A DNA stretch of 64,000 nt from positions 39,980,882 to 40,044,881 of the forward strand of contig NC_088792.1 in NCBI RefSeq assembly GCF_011386835.1, given 5' to 3'. Below the pieces are notes generated by a model. The model was not told the origin of the DNA. It saw nothing but the letters and a program-made list of their open reading frames with translations, and ran no database searches. The first letter of the stretch is position 1. Every line of letters starts with the position of its first letter. Origin of the DNA: Chrysemys picta bellii. Lineage: Eukaryota; Chordata; Testudines; Emydidae. Positions 15,286-26,040 of this stretch are shown here, one piece after another. Made by a program: the position numbers and the translations under genes.

Positions 15286-16258
15286 TAGTAGACTTCAAGC
15301 TAATTGGATTTAAAAATAAATTATCCAGAGATAATTCTGGTGCTGTTGGCCAAATGGAGCTTAGGTTTAGAAGGGCCTTACAGGCAAGGATAAGAAGCTT
15401 GCATTCACTGGAGTGGAGAAGCAAGGGGTTCAAAAAGTGGGGGAATGACATGACAATGGGTCAGGAAGACAATCTTAGCAGTCATGTTTTAAATGAACCT
15501 CGTGCAAAGGAGGTGGGTGTCAGGAAAGCTATAGAGGAGGAGACTGGAATATTCAAGACAGGAGATAAGGGCCTGGATGAGAGTTTTGGCAGCATGTACA
15601 GCAAGAAAAGACTAGGGCTTAGAAACATCGTGGAGAACGAAACTGAAAGATTTGGAAATGGAAAGATTTGGATGTACAGGTCTAGAGAAATGTTCAAGGG
15701 AACACCCAAATTATGTGCTCAAGGGACTGGAGATGGTGGGACTATCAATGACTTTATGGAGCTGGCTTCTAGCATTTTCCCTTCTAGCTTCACGTTTTTT
15801 CCCCTTTACAAAGGAACTTGAGTTGCGATCCAAAGATTTTACAATCTGCACTTCTACTTGTGGATCTGCAACATCCATTGCAGCTGGATATCCATGCTTA
15901 CAGCTGAAACTAAAGAACTTTACAATTGCTGATAACTGCATGGCATCTGCAGAAGAATGGAAACCAGTGGACTTGGGGATCTAAGTGGATTAGATAGTCC
16001 TGCTAATATTATGACAGCTGCTACCTTGTAGGATGCCTAAAAGGAGGTGGATGAGAGGGATGGAAAACAAAGGTGCTTGAGTGACAGCCAGAGACTGAAC
16101 TTATCTAATGTTCCTGTTTCTTTTTCTTTCTCTTTAATTGTTTTCCTTTGTCACAAATTGTTGTAACTGTCAGAAATAATTTAAATGAAGGAGGTTTACC
16201 TTCTACTTCTAGTTGTGACAGGATCACACACTTCTTGCCTCAATGGCAGCAAGAAATA
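15286..16258. repeat. Probable ancient interspersed repeat, unassigned
   Basis: Phrases such as 'gggcctggatgagagttttggc' (shortened: 'ctggatgagagttttggc') and 'gaaacatcgtggagaac' look like an old dispersed repeat that I recognise in style but cannot name. A 214-residue plus-strand open frame spans 15177-15821, but it starts inside the MIR and shows no domain, so I do not call a gene. Boundaries are uncertain. Confidence 0.35.
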
Positions 16259-16606
16259 GGCCTGGTCTACACTACGACTTTAATTCGGATTTATCAGCGT
16301 TAATTCGAATTTACCCTGCAACCGTCCACACAACGACGCTATTTATTTCGAAATAAAGGGCCCTTTAAATCGATTTCTGTACTCCACCCCGACGAGCGGA
16401 GTAGCGCCAAAATCAATTTTAACATTTCAAATTAGGGGTAGTGTGGCCGCAATTCGATGGTATTGGCCTCCGGGAGCTATCCCACAGTGCATCATTGTGA
16501 CCGCTCTGGACAGCAATCTAAACTCTGATGCACTGGCCAGGTAGACAGGAAAAGCCCCAGGAACATTTGAATTTCATTTCCTGTTTGCCCAGCGTGGAGA
16601 GCACAG

Positions 16607-17183
16607 GTGACCACAGATAGCTCATCAGCACAGGTAACCATGCAGGCCGATAATCGAAAAAGAGCACCAGCATGGACCGTACGGGAGGTACTGGATCTGA
16701 TCGCTATATGGGGAGAGGATTCAGTGCTAGCAGAATTTCGTTCTAAAAGACGAAATGCCAAAACTTTTGAAAAAATCTCCAAGGGCATGATGGAGAGAGG
16801 CCACAATAGGGACTCAGATCAGTGCCGCGTGAAAGTCAAGGAGCTCAGACAAGCCTATCAAAAAACAAAGGAGGCAAACGGTCACTCTGGGTCAGAGCCG
16901 CGGACATGCCGCTTCTACGCCGAGCTGCATGCAATTCTAGGGGGGGCCGCCACCACTACCCCACCTGTGATCGTGGATTCCGGGTCGGGGATAGTCTCAT
17001 CAGCTACACCTGAGGATTCTGCCGATGGGGGAGAGGAGGAGGAGGAGGAGGATGAGCTTGCAGAGAGCACACAGCACTCCGTTCTCCCCAACAGCCAGGA
17101 TCTTTTTCTCAGCCTGACTGAAGTACCCTCCCAACCCTCCCAAGCCAGTATCCAAGACCATGACCCCATGGAAGGGACCTCAG
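16607..17183 (+). CDS. Harbinger Myb/SANT-like accessory protein, exon 1
   Basis: PIF/Harbinger elements encode a Myb/SANT-like (trihelix-type) DNA-binding protein that helps bring the transposase to the element ends in the nucleus. Exon 1 gives 192 codons plus one base. The N-terminal domain (about residues 18-85) contains APAWTVREVLDLIAIWGE and QCRVKVKELRQAYQKTKE, the tryptophan-rich helices of the Myb_DNA-bind_4 type, with FYAELHAILGG following. Residues about 135-150 form an acidic run (EEEEEEDELAE). A second Met at residue 12 (MQADNRKR) is an equally plausible start. The donor is CCTCAG|GTGAGT, phase 1; the open frame continues only five more codons into the intron. It joins to the exon at 18253 to give a 336-residue product. 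The domain name is from recognition of the sequence pattern. Confidence 0.85.
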
Positions 17184-18252
17184 GTGAGTTTACCTTTTAA
17201 AATATAAAACTTGTTTTAAAAGCAAACGGTTTTTAATGATTACTTTGCCCTGAGGACTTGGGATGCATTCGCGGTCAGTTCAGCTACTGGAAAAGTCTGT
17301 TAACGTGTCTGGGGATGGAGCGGAAATCCTCCAGGGACATCTCCATGAAGCTCTCCTGGAGGTACTCCAAAAGCCTTGCCACAAGGTTTCTGGGCAGTGC
17401 ATCCTTATTCCGTCCTCCATGGTAGGACACTTGACCACGCCATGCTTGCAGCAAGTAATCTGGTATCATTGCCTGACAAAGCCTGGCAGCGTATGGTCCC
17501 GGTGTTTGCTGTCATTCAAGCAACATCCGTTCTTTATCTTGTTGTGTAATCCTCAGGAGAGTGATATCACTCATGGTAACCTGGTTGAAATACGGGAACT
17601 TAATTAAGGGGACAGAGGTGGCCGTTCCTACTGGGCTGTTTGCCTGTGGCTGAAAATAAATCCTTCCCTGCAGTTAGCCAAGCGCAGATGGGAAATTGGC
17701 CCTGAGCTTTTCGCGTTTGGCTAGCAGGGATCTTCCCTGTTACCAGCCACGCGGTGGGGGGAGGGGTACCGTGATCATCCCAGAGAATTTATGGCGGGAG
17801 GGGGGTTGCGGGGGTGGGGTGGTTAGTTTGGTTCCTGCAGGGATCTTCCCTGATACCAGCCACGCGGTGGGGGGAGGGGTACAGCGATCATCCCAGAGAA
17901 TTCATGGCGGGGGGTGGGGTGGGGTGGTTAGTTTGTTTTCTGCTGCTGCTGAATGTTAACAGAAAAACCGCAGCACTCTACGGGCTTTGCTTGGTATGTG
18001 GGAAAGGAGGGCGCAGAAGCTGCAAGACAATGGCTTACCATGGCCACATGCAAGCCGAATTCTGTTGCCCGGACCTGTGATCTCTAGCAGCAAAGCCACA
18101 GGCACTCAGTATTAAGAGGCAAAATGCGACCTTGCACAGAAATCACATGTGCTATGTAATGTGAATAGTGTTGGTCACCGTGAAAGAGTATAAGCATTGT
18201 TCTGCAAAATGTATCTTTTTAAACAATTCTCTCTTTTTTCCCCTCCCTACAG
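17184..18252 (+). other. Intron of the Harbinger Myb-like gene, with a 113-bp tandem duplication
   Basis: The intron is bounded by GTGAGT and CTCCCTACAG. Within it, 17724-17836 and 17837-17946 are tandem copies beginning 'gcagggatcttccctg' and containing 'accagccacgcggtgggggg' and 'atcatcccagagaatt'. They differ by only a few substitutions and a short indel. The G-rich open frames here are intronic noise. Confidence 0.8.
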
Positions 18253-18686
18253 CAGCTGCAAATTCCTCAAGCCTCCCTCCTCCATCCCGAAGGCTATCAC
18301 AGATAAGGCGTCGTAAAAAGAAGACGCGAGACGAGATGTTTGCAGAAATTATGGAATCCAGCCGCAGTGACAGAGCTCATCTGAATGAGTGGAAGGAAAC
18401 AGTTTCAAAGTATAGGAAAGAAGCCAGTGAACGTGAGGACATGAGGGACCAACGTGAGGAGAGGAGGGACCAACGTGAGGAGAGGAGAGACGCTCAAGAT
18501 GAGAGGTGGCAGCAGGAAGATCAGAGGAGGCAGGATGCAACACTGGGGCTGCTGGGTGAGCAAACAGACATGCTCCGGCGTCTGGTGGAGCTTCAGGAAC
18601 GGCTGCAGGAAAACAGAGTGCCGCTACAGCCCCTGTACCCCCTCCCCCCTCCCCATGTTCCATATCCTCCTCACCCAGACGTGTAA
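18253..18686 (+). CDS. Harbinger Myb/SANT-like accessory protein, exon 2
   Basis: The acceptor CTCCCTACAG precedes CAGCTGCAAATTCC, and the split codon G|CA restores Ala, giving ...MEGTS-AAANSSSLPPPSRRL. The exon then encodes a basic stretch (RRRKKKTRDE, likely nuclear localisation). After it comes a strongly charged helical segment with repeated DQREERRD-type units (a likely coiled coil), then TLGLLGEQTDMLRRLVELQERLQ. The frame ends HPDV-TAA after a proline-rich tail. A different frame continues coherently beyond the stop (SSPRRVRTRG), and after an 18-G run the original frame gives RLRTPSHSTPVDSPSKR then LSFF and a stop. The present C-terminus may therefore come from small frameshifts. A polyadenylation signal follows at 18859. 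Confidence 0.82.
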
Positions 18687-18858
18687 GAACGCGGGGGGGG
18701 GGGGGGGGGGAGGCTCCGTACACCTTCCCATTCCACCCCAGTGGACAGCCCAAGCAAAAGGCTGTCATTTTTTTAACCTTTTTTTAGTGGCCTTTTCCTT
18801 CCCACCAATCCTCCTCCCAAATCCCACCCGGGTTCCCTCCCTCTTTTTCTAATCTATT

Positions 18859-18898
18859 AATAAAGAATAAATGATTTTTAAATGATAGTGACTTTATT
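18859..18898. promoter_or_regulatory. Facing polyadenylation signals of the two convergent Harbinger genes
   Basis: AATAAA occurs on the plus strand at 18859-18864 and again at 18866-18871, downstream of the Myb-like gene. TTTATT at 18893-18898 is AATAAA on the minus strand, downstream of the transposase stop. The two 3' ends face each other within 40 bp, so the mature transcripts should overlap or nearly abut. Confidence 0.65.
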
Positions 18899-18999
18899 TG
18901 GTTTGAAAGCAAGCTGGGGGAAGGGGGAGGGTGGGTTCCTTACAGAAAATGAGTCAATAAAGGGGGCAGGTTTTCATGAAGGAGAAACAAACAGATATT

Positions 19000-20295
19000 T
19001 TACACTGTAGCCTGGCCAGTCATGAAACTGGTTTTCAAAGCTTCTCTGATGCACAGCGCTTCCTGGTGTGCTCTTCTAATCGCCCTGGTGTCTGGCTGCA
19101 CGTAATCAGCAGCCAGGCGATTTGCCTCAGCCTCCCACCCCGCCATAAAGGTCTCCCCCTTACTTTCACAGAGATTGTGGAGCACGCAGCAAGCAGAAAT
19201 AACAATGGGGAGATTTCTTTGGCTGAGGTCAGAGTGAGTCAATAATGAACGCCAGCGACCTTTTAAACGGCCAAATGCACATTCTACCACCATTCTGCAC
19301 TTGCTCAGCCTGTAGTTGAACAGCTCCTGACTCCTGTCCAGGCTGCCTGTGTATGGCTTCATGAGCCATGGCATTAAGGGGTAGGCTGGGTCCCCAAGAA
19401 TAACTATTGGCATTTCAACATCCCCAACGGTTATTTTTTGGTCCGGAAAGTAAGTCCCTTGCTGCAGCCCTTTAAACAGAGTAGTGTTCCTGAAGACGCG
19501 AGCGTCATGAACCCTTCCCGCCCAGCCCGCGTTGATGTTGGTGAAACGTCCCTTGTGATCCACAAGTGCTTGCAGCACCATTGAAAAGTACCCCTTGCGG
19601 TTTATGTACTCGGTGGCTTGGTGCTCCGGTGCCAAGATAGGGATATGGGTTCAATCTATCGCCCCACCACAGTTAGGGAATCCCATTGCAGCAAAGCCAT
19701 CCACTATGGCCTGCACATTTCCCAGAGTCACTAACTTTCGTAGCAGCACCTGAGTGATTGCTTTGGCTACTTGCATCACAGCAGCCCCCACAGTAGATTT
19801 GCCCACTCCAAATTGATTCCCGACTGACTGGTAGCTGTCTGGCGTTGCAAGCTTCCACAGGGCTATCGCCACACGCTTCTCAACTGTGAGGGCTGCTCTC
19901 ATCTTGGTATTCTGGCGTTTCAGTGCAGGGGACAGCAAGTCACAAAGTTCCATGAAAGTGCCCTTACGCATGCGAAAGTTCCGCAGCCACTGGGAATCAT
20001 CCCACACCTGCAACACTATGCGGTCCCACCAGTCTGTGCTTGTTTCCCTTGCCCAGAATCGGCGTTCCATGGATAGAACCTGCCCCATTAACAACATGAT
20101 CTCCAAAGCACCGGGGCCCGTGGTTTCACAGAATTCTGTGTCCGTGTCCATGTCCTCATCATGCTTGTCGCTGCGCTGCCGCCGCCGCTGCCTCCTTGCC
20201 TCGTTTTTCTGGTCCTGGCTCAGCATAAACTCCACGAGAACGCGCGAGGTGTTTACAATGTTCATGACTGCTGTCTTGAGCTGAGCGGGCTCCAT
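19000..20295 (-). pseudogene. HARBI1-like PIF/Harbinger transposase (DDE_Tnp_4), one nonsense codon
   Basis: This is a 432-codon frame on the minus strand starting MEPAQLKTAVMNIVN. It has a basic segment near residues 30-45 (EARRQRRRQR), and a helix-turn-helix-like region around residues 135-180 containing VEKRVAIALWKLATPDSY. The nuclease core shows the three expected acidic residues: Asp214 in GGAID, Asp264 in VHDARVF and Glu338 in [14 protein letters not shown], plus the conserved GDPAYPL. A TGA at 19651-19653 follows Asp214 directly. Most family members have Gly here (D-G-T-H), so a single GGA-to-TGA change is the simplest explanation; the frame resumes at once with THIPIL and stays open to the natural stop at 19000. 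No other break is seen. Loss of activity in this copy is inferred from the nonsense codon. Confidence 0.92.
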
Positions 20296-20865
20296 GCTTG
20301 CCGTGGTATGGAGTCTGCAGTGTTCACCCAGGAAAAAAGGCGCGAAATGGTTGTCTGCCGTCCGTTGCTTTCACGCAGGGAGGGAGGGAGGGAGGGAGGA
20401 GGTGAGGCTGTACCCAGAACCACCTGCGACGATGTTTTTTGTCCCATCAGGCACTGGGATCTCAACCCAGAATTCCAATGGGCGCGGGAGACTGCGGGAA
20501 CTATGGGATAGCTATGGGATAGCTACCCACAGTGCAACGCTGCAGAAATCGACGCTAGCCCCGGTACTTGGACGCACACCGCCGAATTAATGTGCTTAGT
20601 GTGGCCGCATACATTTCGACTTTATACAATCTGTTTCCCAAATTCGAATTATATAATTCGAATTATATAATTCAGATTAATCCCGTAGTGCAGACATACC
20701 CATAGTGTGGCAGGATTACAGACTTCTGTTTCCAGTTTTCTTCACCAAGCAAAGTAATTGAGTCTTGCTATTGAAATATGCTAGACTTAGAGTAAATTAA
20801 AACCATTACCATTCATTTCAAACTTTCTCTAGACAAAGGACAGCCTAGAGTACGACTGATCAAAA

Positions 20866-21710
20866 GCAAGTGCTTTGGAAGATAGGATTAAAATTCAAAA
20901 TGATCTGGACAAACTGGAGAAATGGTCTGAAGTAAATAGGATGAAATTCAATAAGGACAAATTCAAAATACTCCACTTAGGAAGGAACAATCAGTTGCAC
21001 CCATACAAACTGGGAAATGACTGCCTAGGAAGGAGTACTGTGGTAAGGGATCTGGGGGTCATAGTATATCACTAGCTAAATATGAGTCAACAGTGTAACG
21101 CTGTTTCAAAAAAACCAACATCATTCTGGGATGTATTAGCAGGAGTATTGTAAGCAAGACATGAGAAGTAATTCTTCCACTCTACTCTGCGCTGATTAGG
21201 CCTCAACTGGAGTATTGTGTCCAGTTCTGGGCACCACATTTCAGGAAAGATGTGGACAAATTGGAGAAAGTCCAGAGAAGAGCAAAAAAATGATTAAAGG
21301 TCTAGAAAACATGACCTATGAGGGAAGATTGAAAAAATTGGGTTTGCTTATTCTGGAGAAGAGAAGACTGAGAGGGGACAGTTTTCAAGTACATAAAAGG
21401 TTGTTTCAAGGAGGAGGGAGAAAAATTGTTCTTAACAACTGAGGATAGGATAAGAAGCAATGGTCTTAAATTGGCGCAAGGGTGGTTTAGATTGGACATT
21501 AGGAAAATCTTCCTAACTGTCAGAGTGGTTAAGCACTGGAATGAATTGCCGAGGGAGGTGGTGGAATCTCCATCAGTGGGGATTTTTAAGAGCAGGCTGG
21601 ACAAACACCTGACAGGGATGGTCTAGATAATACGTAGTCCTGCCTTGAGTGCAGGGGACTGGACTAGATGACTCAAGGTCCCTTCCAGTTCTGTGATTCT
21701 CTATGAACAT
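20866..21710 (+). mobile_element. CR1 LINE, 5'-truncated 3' end
   Basis: The translated start, with NDLDKLEKWSEVNRMKFN and LGVIV, is the C-terminal part of a CR1 reverse transcriptase. It continues with the CR1 3' section 'atgaattgccgagggaggtg' and ends 'ggtcccttccagttctgtga' then a short TTCTCTATGAA tail. Several frameshifts and stops break it. It starts about 165 bp after the Harbinger element. Truncated 5' ends are the rule for CR1. Confidence 0.9.
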
Positions 21711-22094
21711 GGAGGCCATTCCAGCTGTCCAAAGCTCTAATCCTACATTTGGTCACATCTGGAATTGTCATTGAAAGGAATGGGAGCTTTACCTGAGAAA
21801 GGACTGCAAGATCATTTTGGAGGTTCCCTCACACTCTGGAGTGGGGTGTAGGGAATCACAATTGATGCTCTTTCACACACAACTACTCATCCAAAGTGCA
21901 CAGATTTATCACAAATTGGTACTGCAGTAGATACATGATTTTTACATTTTCAAGGACTTAATTATAGCTTATATTCTACAGGATATAGCCAATTAGTTCA
22001 TTTTATCATCTATTTGTCATTGTGTTATGTGGTGTTGTGGTCAATTCATATGCTATTTCATATATAATCAATGTATGTTAAATAGATTTAAATT

Positions 22095-22985
22095 GTAGGG
22101 CTATTGAAGTATAAGGATGACAAGTATTTAGGAGTGATGAGTGTGTATTAGGTATATAAGTAAAGCATTGCTGGAATGCAAAGCCTACAGGCTCAGACTT
22201 GTAAGATTTTAACTTAGCCAGACTAGGCCATAGGCTTAAGAATGCTTGACATGAGTGAGCGACCAAGGAATAACCCTGTGCAAGGAAGGTCACAAGATTA
22301 CTGTAAAAAATGTGCCAATAGGTGATGTTATGGAACTGTAGATTGCAATAGACCACAATATATTGTCCAAGACCACAAGACACCTGATTGTAACATCTTT
22401 GAATGTTCTGTCCTGACTACAGGTTGCCAAGGACACATGTTGTGCATAGATGCTAATGACAATAAGAGGAACTAAGAACAACCTATGAAAAATGGGACAC
22501 CCCGATAATCATGGGGGATGGAAGTACAGATAAGGAAAAGAGTTGAAACCTTCATGCATATGCATATGGTATTAGGCGTGGTCATAACAACAAGATAAGA
22601 GAGGTTCCCTGGTTGGGTAAAAGTGGGAAGACCCCAAAGGATGACCCCATGAGAAACCCTAGCAGGAACAATCCCTCTGTTGATGATCATCTATTGAGAG
22701 ATCCATCGGACTCTGCAATATCTTTGAGGATGTAGGTATGACTACAGTCTTAGTCGCTGCATGCTTTTTTGTAGGATTTATATATGCACAGGTAATTGTA
22801 ACATTACTTATTGCTTTAATAAAACTGGTAGTACAGTTAAGACTTTGTACTTGTGACTGTTTCTATGGTCACTATCTTTGGACTTCCTGTGTTCCTAGAG
22901 CCTTCAAATTTGAGAAAAGCACCAGAGGTAATTTTCACTCTGTTGAGCTTGTAACTGTACCAACAGGAGCTGAACCCATGGTAGT
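22095..22985 (+). mobile_element. Putative solo LTR or LTR-like element
   Basis: This 0.9-kb stretch has the layout of an LTR: a long U3-like section, and AATAAA at 22818-22823 within 'gctttaataaaactgg' followed by a 'ttgtacttgtgactg' GT-rich segment. It resembles an LTR sequence I associate with turtle genomes. I could not find matching 5-bp flanking duplications or exact TG/CA ends, so the boundaries are approximate. An 83-residue open frame at 22738-22989 has hydrophobic content but no recognisable domain. Confidence 0.45.
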
Positions 22986-25509
22986 TTAATACAAAATTAC
23001 TAAATTCAATTTAAATAAATAAAAAGGCTAAAGGGAAATATACTGACCATAAGTTTTGCTTTATCTGGAAATGACAACTTATTAGCAGTCGTTACTGATG
23101 CACTTCACTCACAGCTGATGCAGATGGAGGTACTTTATGGTTATCTTCTGATGTGCCCTATATGCCAAAGTGCATTATCTTCAGTGATGGCATTTAATAA
23201 GCAATTCCTAATATCCTCAAAAGCTCCAGGTTTGTAATAAAAGTAAACATAAGTAAAACCATACTATCAGAAAGTACTTTTCTTTTCGAGTGGTTAGAGT
23301 CAAGAGTTATTACTGTTATGGTAGATGTTTCAAAAAAGGGACAGTAAATTTAAAGCTTCCAAGTCTAATTAATCATTCAGATGACAATTTTTCCACAGAA
23401 GCTAAAATTTAGGTTAATGGCATCATAGAGACCCAAGGAAGACATCAATTCCAGAGATACACTGGGATAAGGGATTACAAAATAACTATTGCTTTATTTA
23501 TCTTAAGCAAAGATAAATATGCACAGCTTTAACTGCAAAGCTAATTTGCAGTTAAAGCTCCACAAGGACTTTATTTATTGCCAATTTCTAATAACTGATA
23601 AAAACTATTCCATTTACTGTCTCTAGCAACCAAATGACTACATACCCCCCCCCCCATAAGGCTGTAATATTAAGGCCAAATAACTACTTTATAAGAGTAT
23701 TTTAAATGGTACCTTGATCCACGCTTAAAGGAGAATCTTAACATCTTTCAATCAAACATGAATTATAGCCTTCAGCTCAACAACCAAGTCAATGTGTATA
23801 GAAACTGATGTATAAGTAGCTATTAAGTTTTGTGTAGAAAAAAAAAGTCTTATGCACTGCCGTAATTTGGATACGTGAACTTCATGTATTTTGAAAGAAA
23901 AAATAAAATTGTTTCAACAGGGATGATGTAAGGAAACCAGCATTTGCCCTTTCAACAAAGGGTTTAAATTCATTCTAAACTTCTTTCTCACAGACAACAT
24001 TCTGTGACTACACTGTTAAATGCTCTTTTATTGTAATTCCCATTTCTACTATTTGTAAATCTTACAGTGTGGCTGGACTTGAGCAGCTGAAAAAGAATGG
24101 TGTAGTTAGCCTAACATTAGTTCTGGTAGAACTCCACCGCCCCTTTTATTTTTTATTTTTGGTAAATTAGAGAATCATGGTTCTATTCCAAGTTCCTAGA
24201 TCACATAATTTGGTACATATACTTCCAGTAAAGAAATCAACACGAAGATTGCTGGCCTTAATATAGTGCCCAGCTAACAAGTAATGTTTTATTTGTATCA
24301 ACAAGCATCTATGGCTTATCATTTTTATTCTCTGATTTATGGTTCTTTGTCAATAGTATATCTTTTTTGTAATACATTCTATTAATAGAGTCTAGATATA
24401 TAGGAACATCAAAAAGCACTATACTAGAATTGATGCTAGTGTTGGGTTCAGACACTGTATTTTTTAAAATTTATTATTATTTATTTCCTTAGCTCTCTTC
24501 TGAGACATGAGCATGTAAGTCTGCAAACCTTGTAAAAATCAGTGATGGCAATATAAAAGCAATGTAGCTATTAAGGAATCAGAGCAAACTTTAAAAACAT
24601 TTCAAATGCAGTAAAAGCTTGACAGAAAATAAACAACATGCAGAGAAAGATGCCAACTCTTGTTTAATCTAATTTCTTGTAGGAGCAAAAAATGGAAGAT
24701 TTCTAGCGAGTTGATGTTTGAACACTATTTTCTGAGGTACTTTTTGTCGTCCACCTCATCTAGAGCAGTAGCCTTGTCCATAAATATGCTGTAGGAAGTA
24801 GCTTCCCCAGCTATCCAGATTATTGCATACAGCTTTTACTGAAATGATTTCCCCAGACTTTTTCAGTTTGGTTGGTGGGATTATTGCATTAACCATTTTT
24901 CAACTGGTGCGATATATAAAGGGGATGCTGGACAGAAACTTCCATCACATTTCTTCCCTGCCTCAAGAACAACTTATTTGTCACCACTGTTAATTATGCA
25001 AATCATTAACAATTCATCTTTGTTGGAGTTGCACTCTTCCTACTGTGTGTAAACCAAAAACCAAAAACACATTAAAGTTAATTTCACACTGTTTTGACCA
25101 GTGATGTTGCATGGTGACCTATATAATTCTAGTAGTCTTACTGGGTCTGATTTATTCAGAAGTGTTGCACACCTGTAATTCCCATTGCAGTGAATGAGTG
25201 TTCAGTGCCATTGCAGATCATACTTGTCCTGTATTTGTCAAATTAAATAACTGAACACACAGACCATATGGTGTATGTACAAATGCACCAGAATGCAATC
25301 TAAATACCACAAAACCATTTTCCTATTTCAGAAAAAAATTAGTCTCCTTTCACAGATTAAGATTTCCAATGTGTGACAGAGAATTAGGTGATCTTATTGG
25401 GCAAAACAAACACTACACACCCAATTATTAAGCTTACTCAATTTTAATGTTTTTTTAAGAAAAAATTGAGGGCAATATATCACCACCTTAATCAAATATG
25501 AAGTATAAG
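22986..25509. other. PLXDC2 intron, no gene seen
   Basis: AT-rich intronic DNA, with a poly-C run near 23646-23655. I see no exon-like block or recognisable repeat. Confidence 0.6.
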
Positions 25510-26040
25510 TAAAATAGAGCAGGATAGGCTAAGCCAGGATAAGGGTGATGAGTGATCAGTTAGGTAATACATGCAAGAACAAGGATGGCTCGTGTGTGAT
25601 GTATGAGTTATGTAGGTGTATAAGGGATAAAAAAAGAGTGTTAATTACTCACCCCGAGGGAACGCAGAATCTACACAACCAAATGAGTAGGGACCTGATG
25701 ATAACAGAAACAGTCTACGTGCACCCCAGGACTGGGTAACTGATCACTCATCACCCTTATCCATACTTGGTTACTGCTGTACATATTTTTATTAGAGTTA
25801 TGTGTCTAGAAAAAGCCAGAGTCTGCCTTTGATCTAGTAGAATGTGTTCTATTTCCCTGGGGAACAGATAAACTCTTCGGTTCATAAGTTTCATTAACAC
25901 AAATTCTAACCCAACTTGAAAGTGTTTGTATAGAAATAGCTTTACCCTTTACTTGTGTGTCTCTCTTCAATAAACGATCTTGGAGCCTGTCTAAATGGCT
26001 TAGTCCTGTCTAAATAAAAAGCTAAAGCTCTTCTAATATA
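25510..26040 (+). mobile_element. Putative LTR-like element with a 26-bp perfect inverted repeat
   Basis: Positions 25537-25562 and 25737-25762 are exact reverse complements (left arm begins ggataagggtgatgagtg) separated by 174 bp. Between them lie a TATA-like 'gtataagggataaa' (25618) and an unremarkable 64-residue open frame. AATAAA at 25969-25974 in 'cttcaataaacgatcttgg' looks like an LTR R/U5 boundary. No terminal duplication was found, so the LTR assignment is tentative. Confidence 0.4.

Larger units (their letters stand above)
16259..20701. mobile_element. PIF/Harbinger DNA transposon, nearly full length
   Basis: This is a 4,443-bp element with imperfect terminal inverted repeats: the left end GGCCTGGTCTACACTACG pairs with GGGTATGTCTGCACTACG (right end, reverse complemented). 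The 3-bp direct repeat ATA flanks it (16256-16258 and 20702-20704), the duplication length expected for PIF/Harbinger. It carries the two-gene layout of the superfamily: a Myb/SANT-like protein (plus strand, two exons) and a HARBI1-like DDE nuclease (minus strand), convergently arranged. Subterminal sequences on both sides contain 'gtgtggccgc' and 'cccacagtgca'. The transposase has one nonsense codon, so this copy is probably not autonomous, but both genes are otherwise well preserved, which points to recent activity. The lack of obvious decay compared with the CR1 copies supports a young insertion. Confidence 0.93.

Noticed and set aside
15177..15821. 214-residue plus-strand open frame
   Set aside because: It begins inside a reversed MIR element, runs through old repeat-like DNA, has no domain and no splice or promoter context.
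18349..18768. 139-residue minus-strand open frame over the Harbinger Myb exon 2
   Set aside because: It is antisense to a recognisable coding exon and is Pro/Ala/Ser-rich as expected for the opposite strand.
22738..22989. 83-residue open frame with a hydrophobic start
   Set aside because: It lies in an LTR-like stretch overlapping AATAAA and has no recognisable domain. It could be part of the element but is not supported as a gene.
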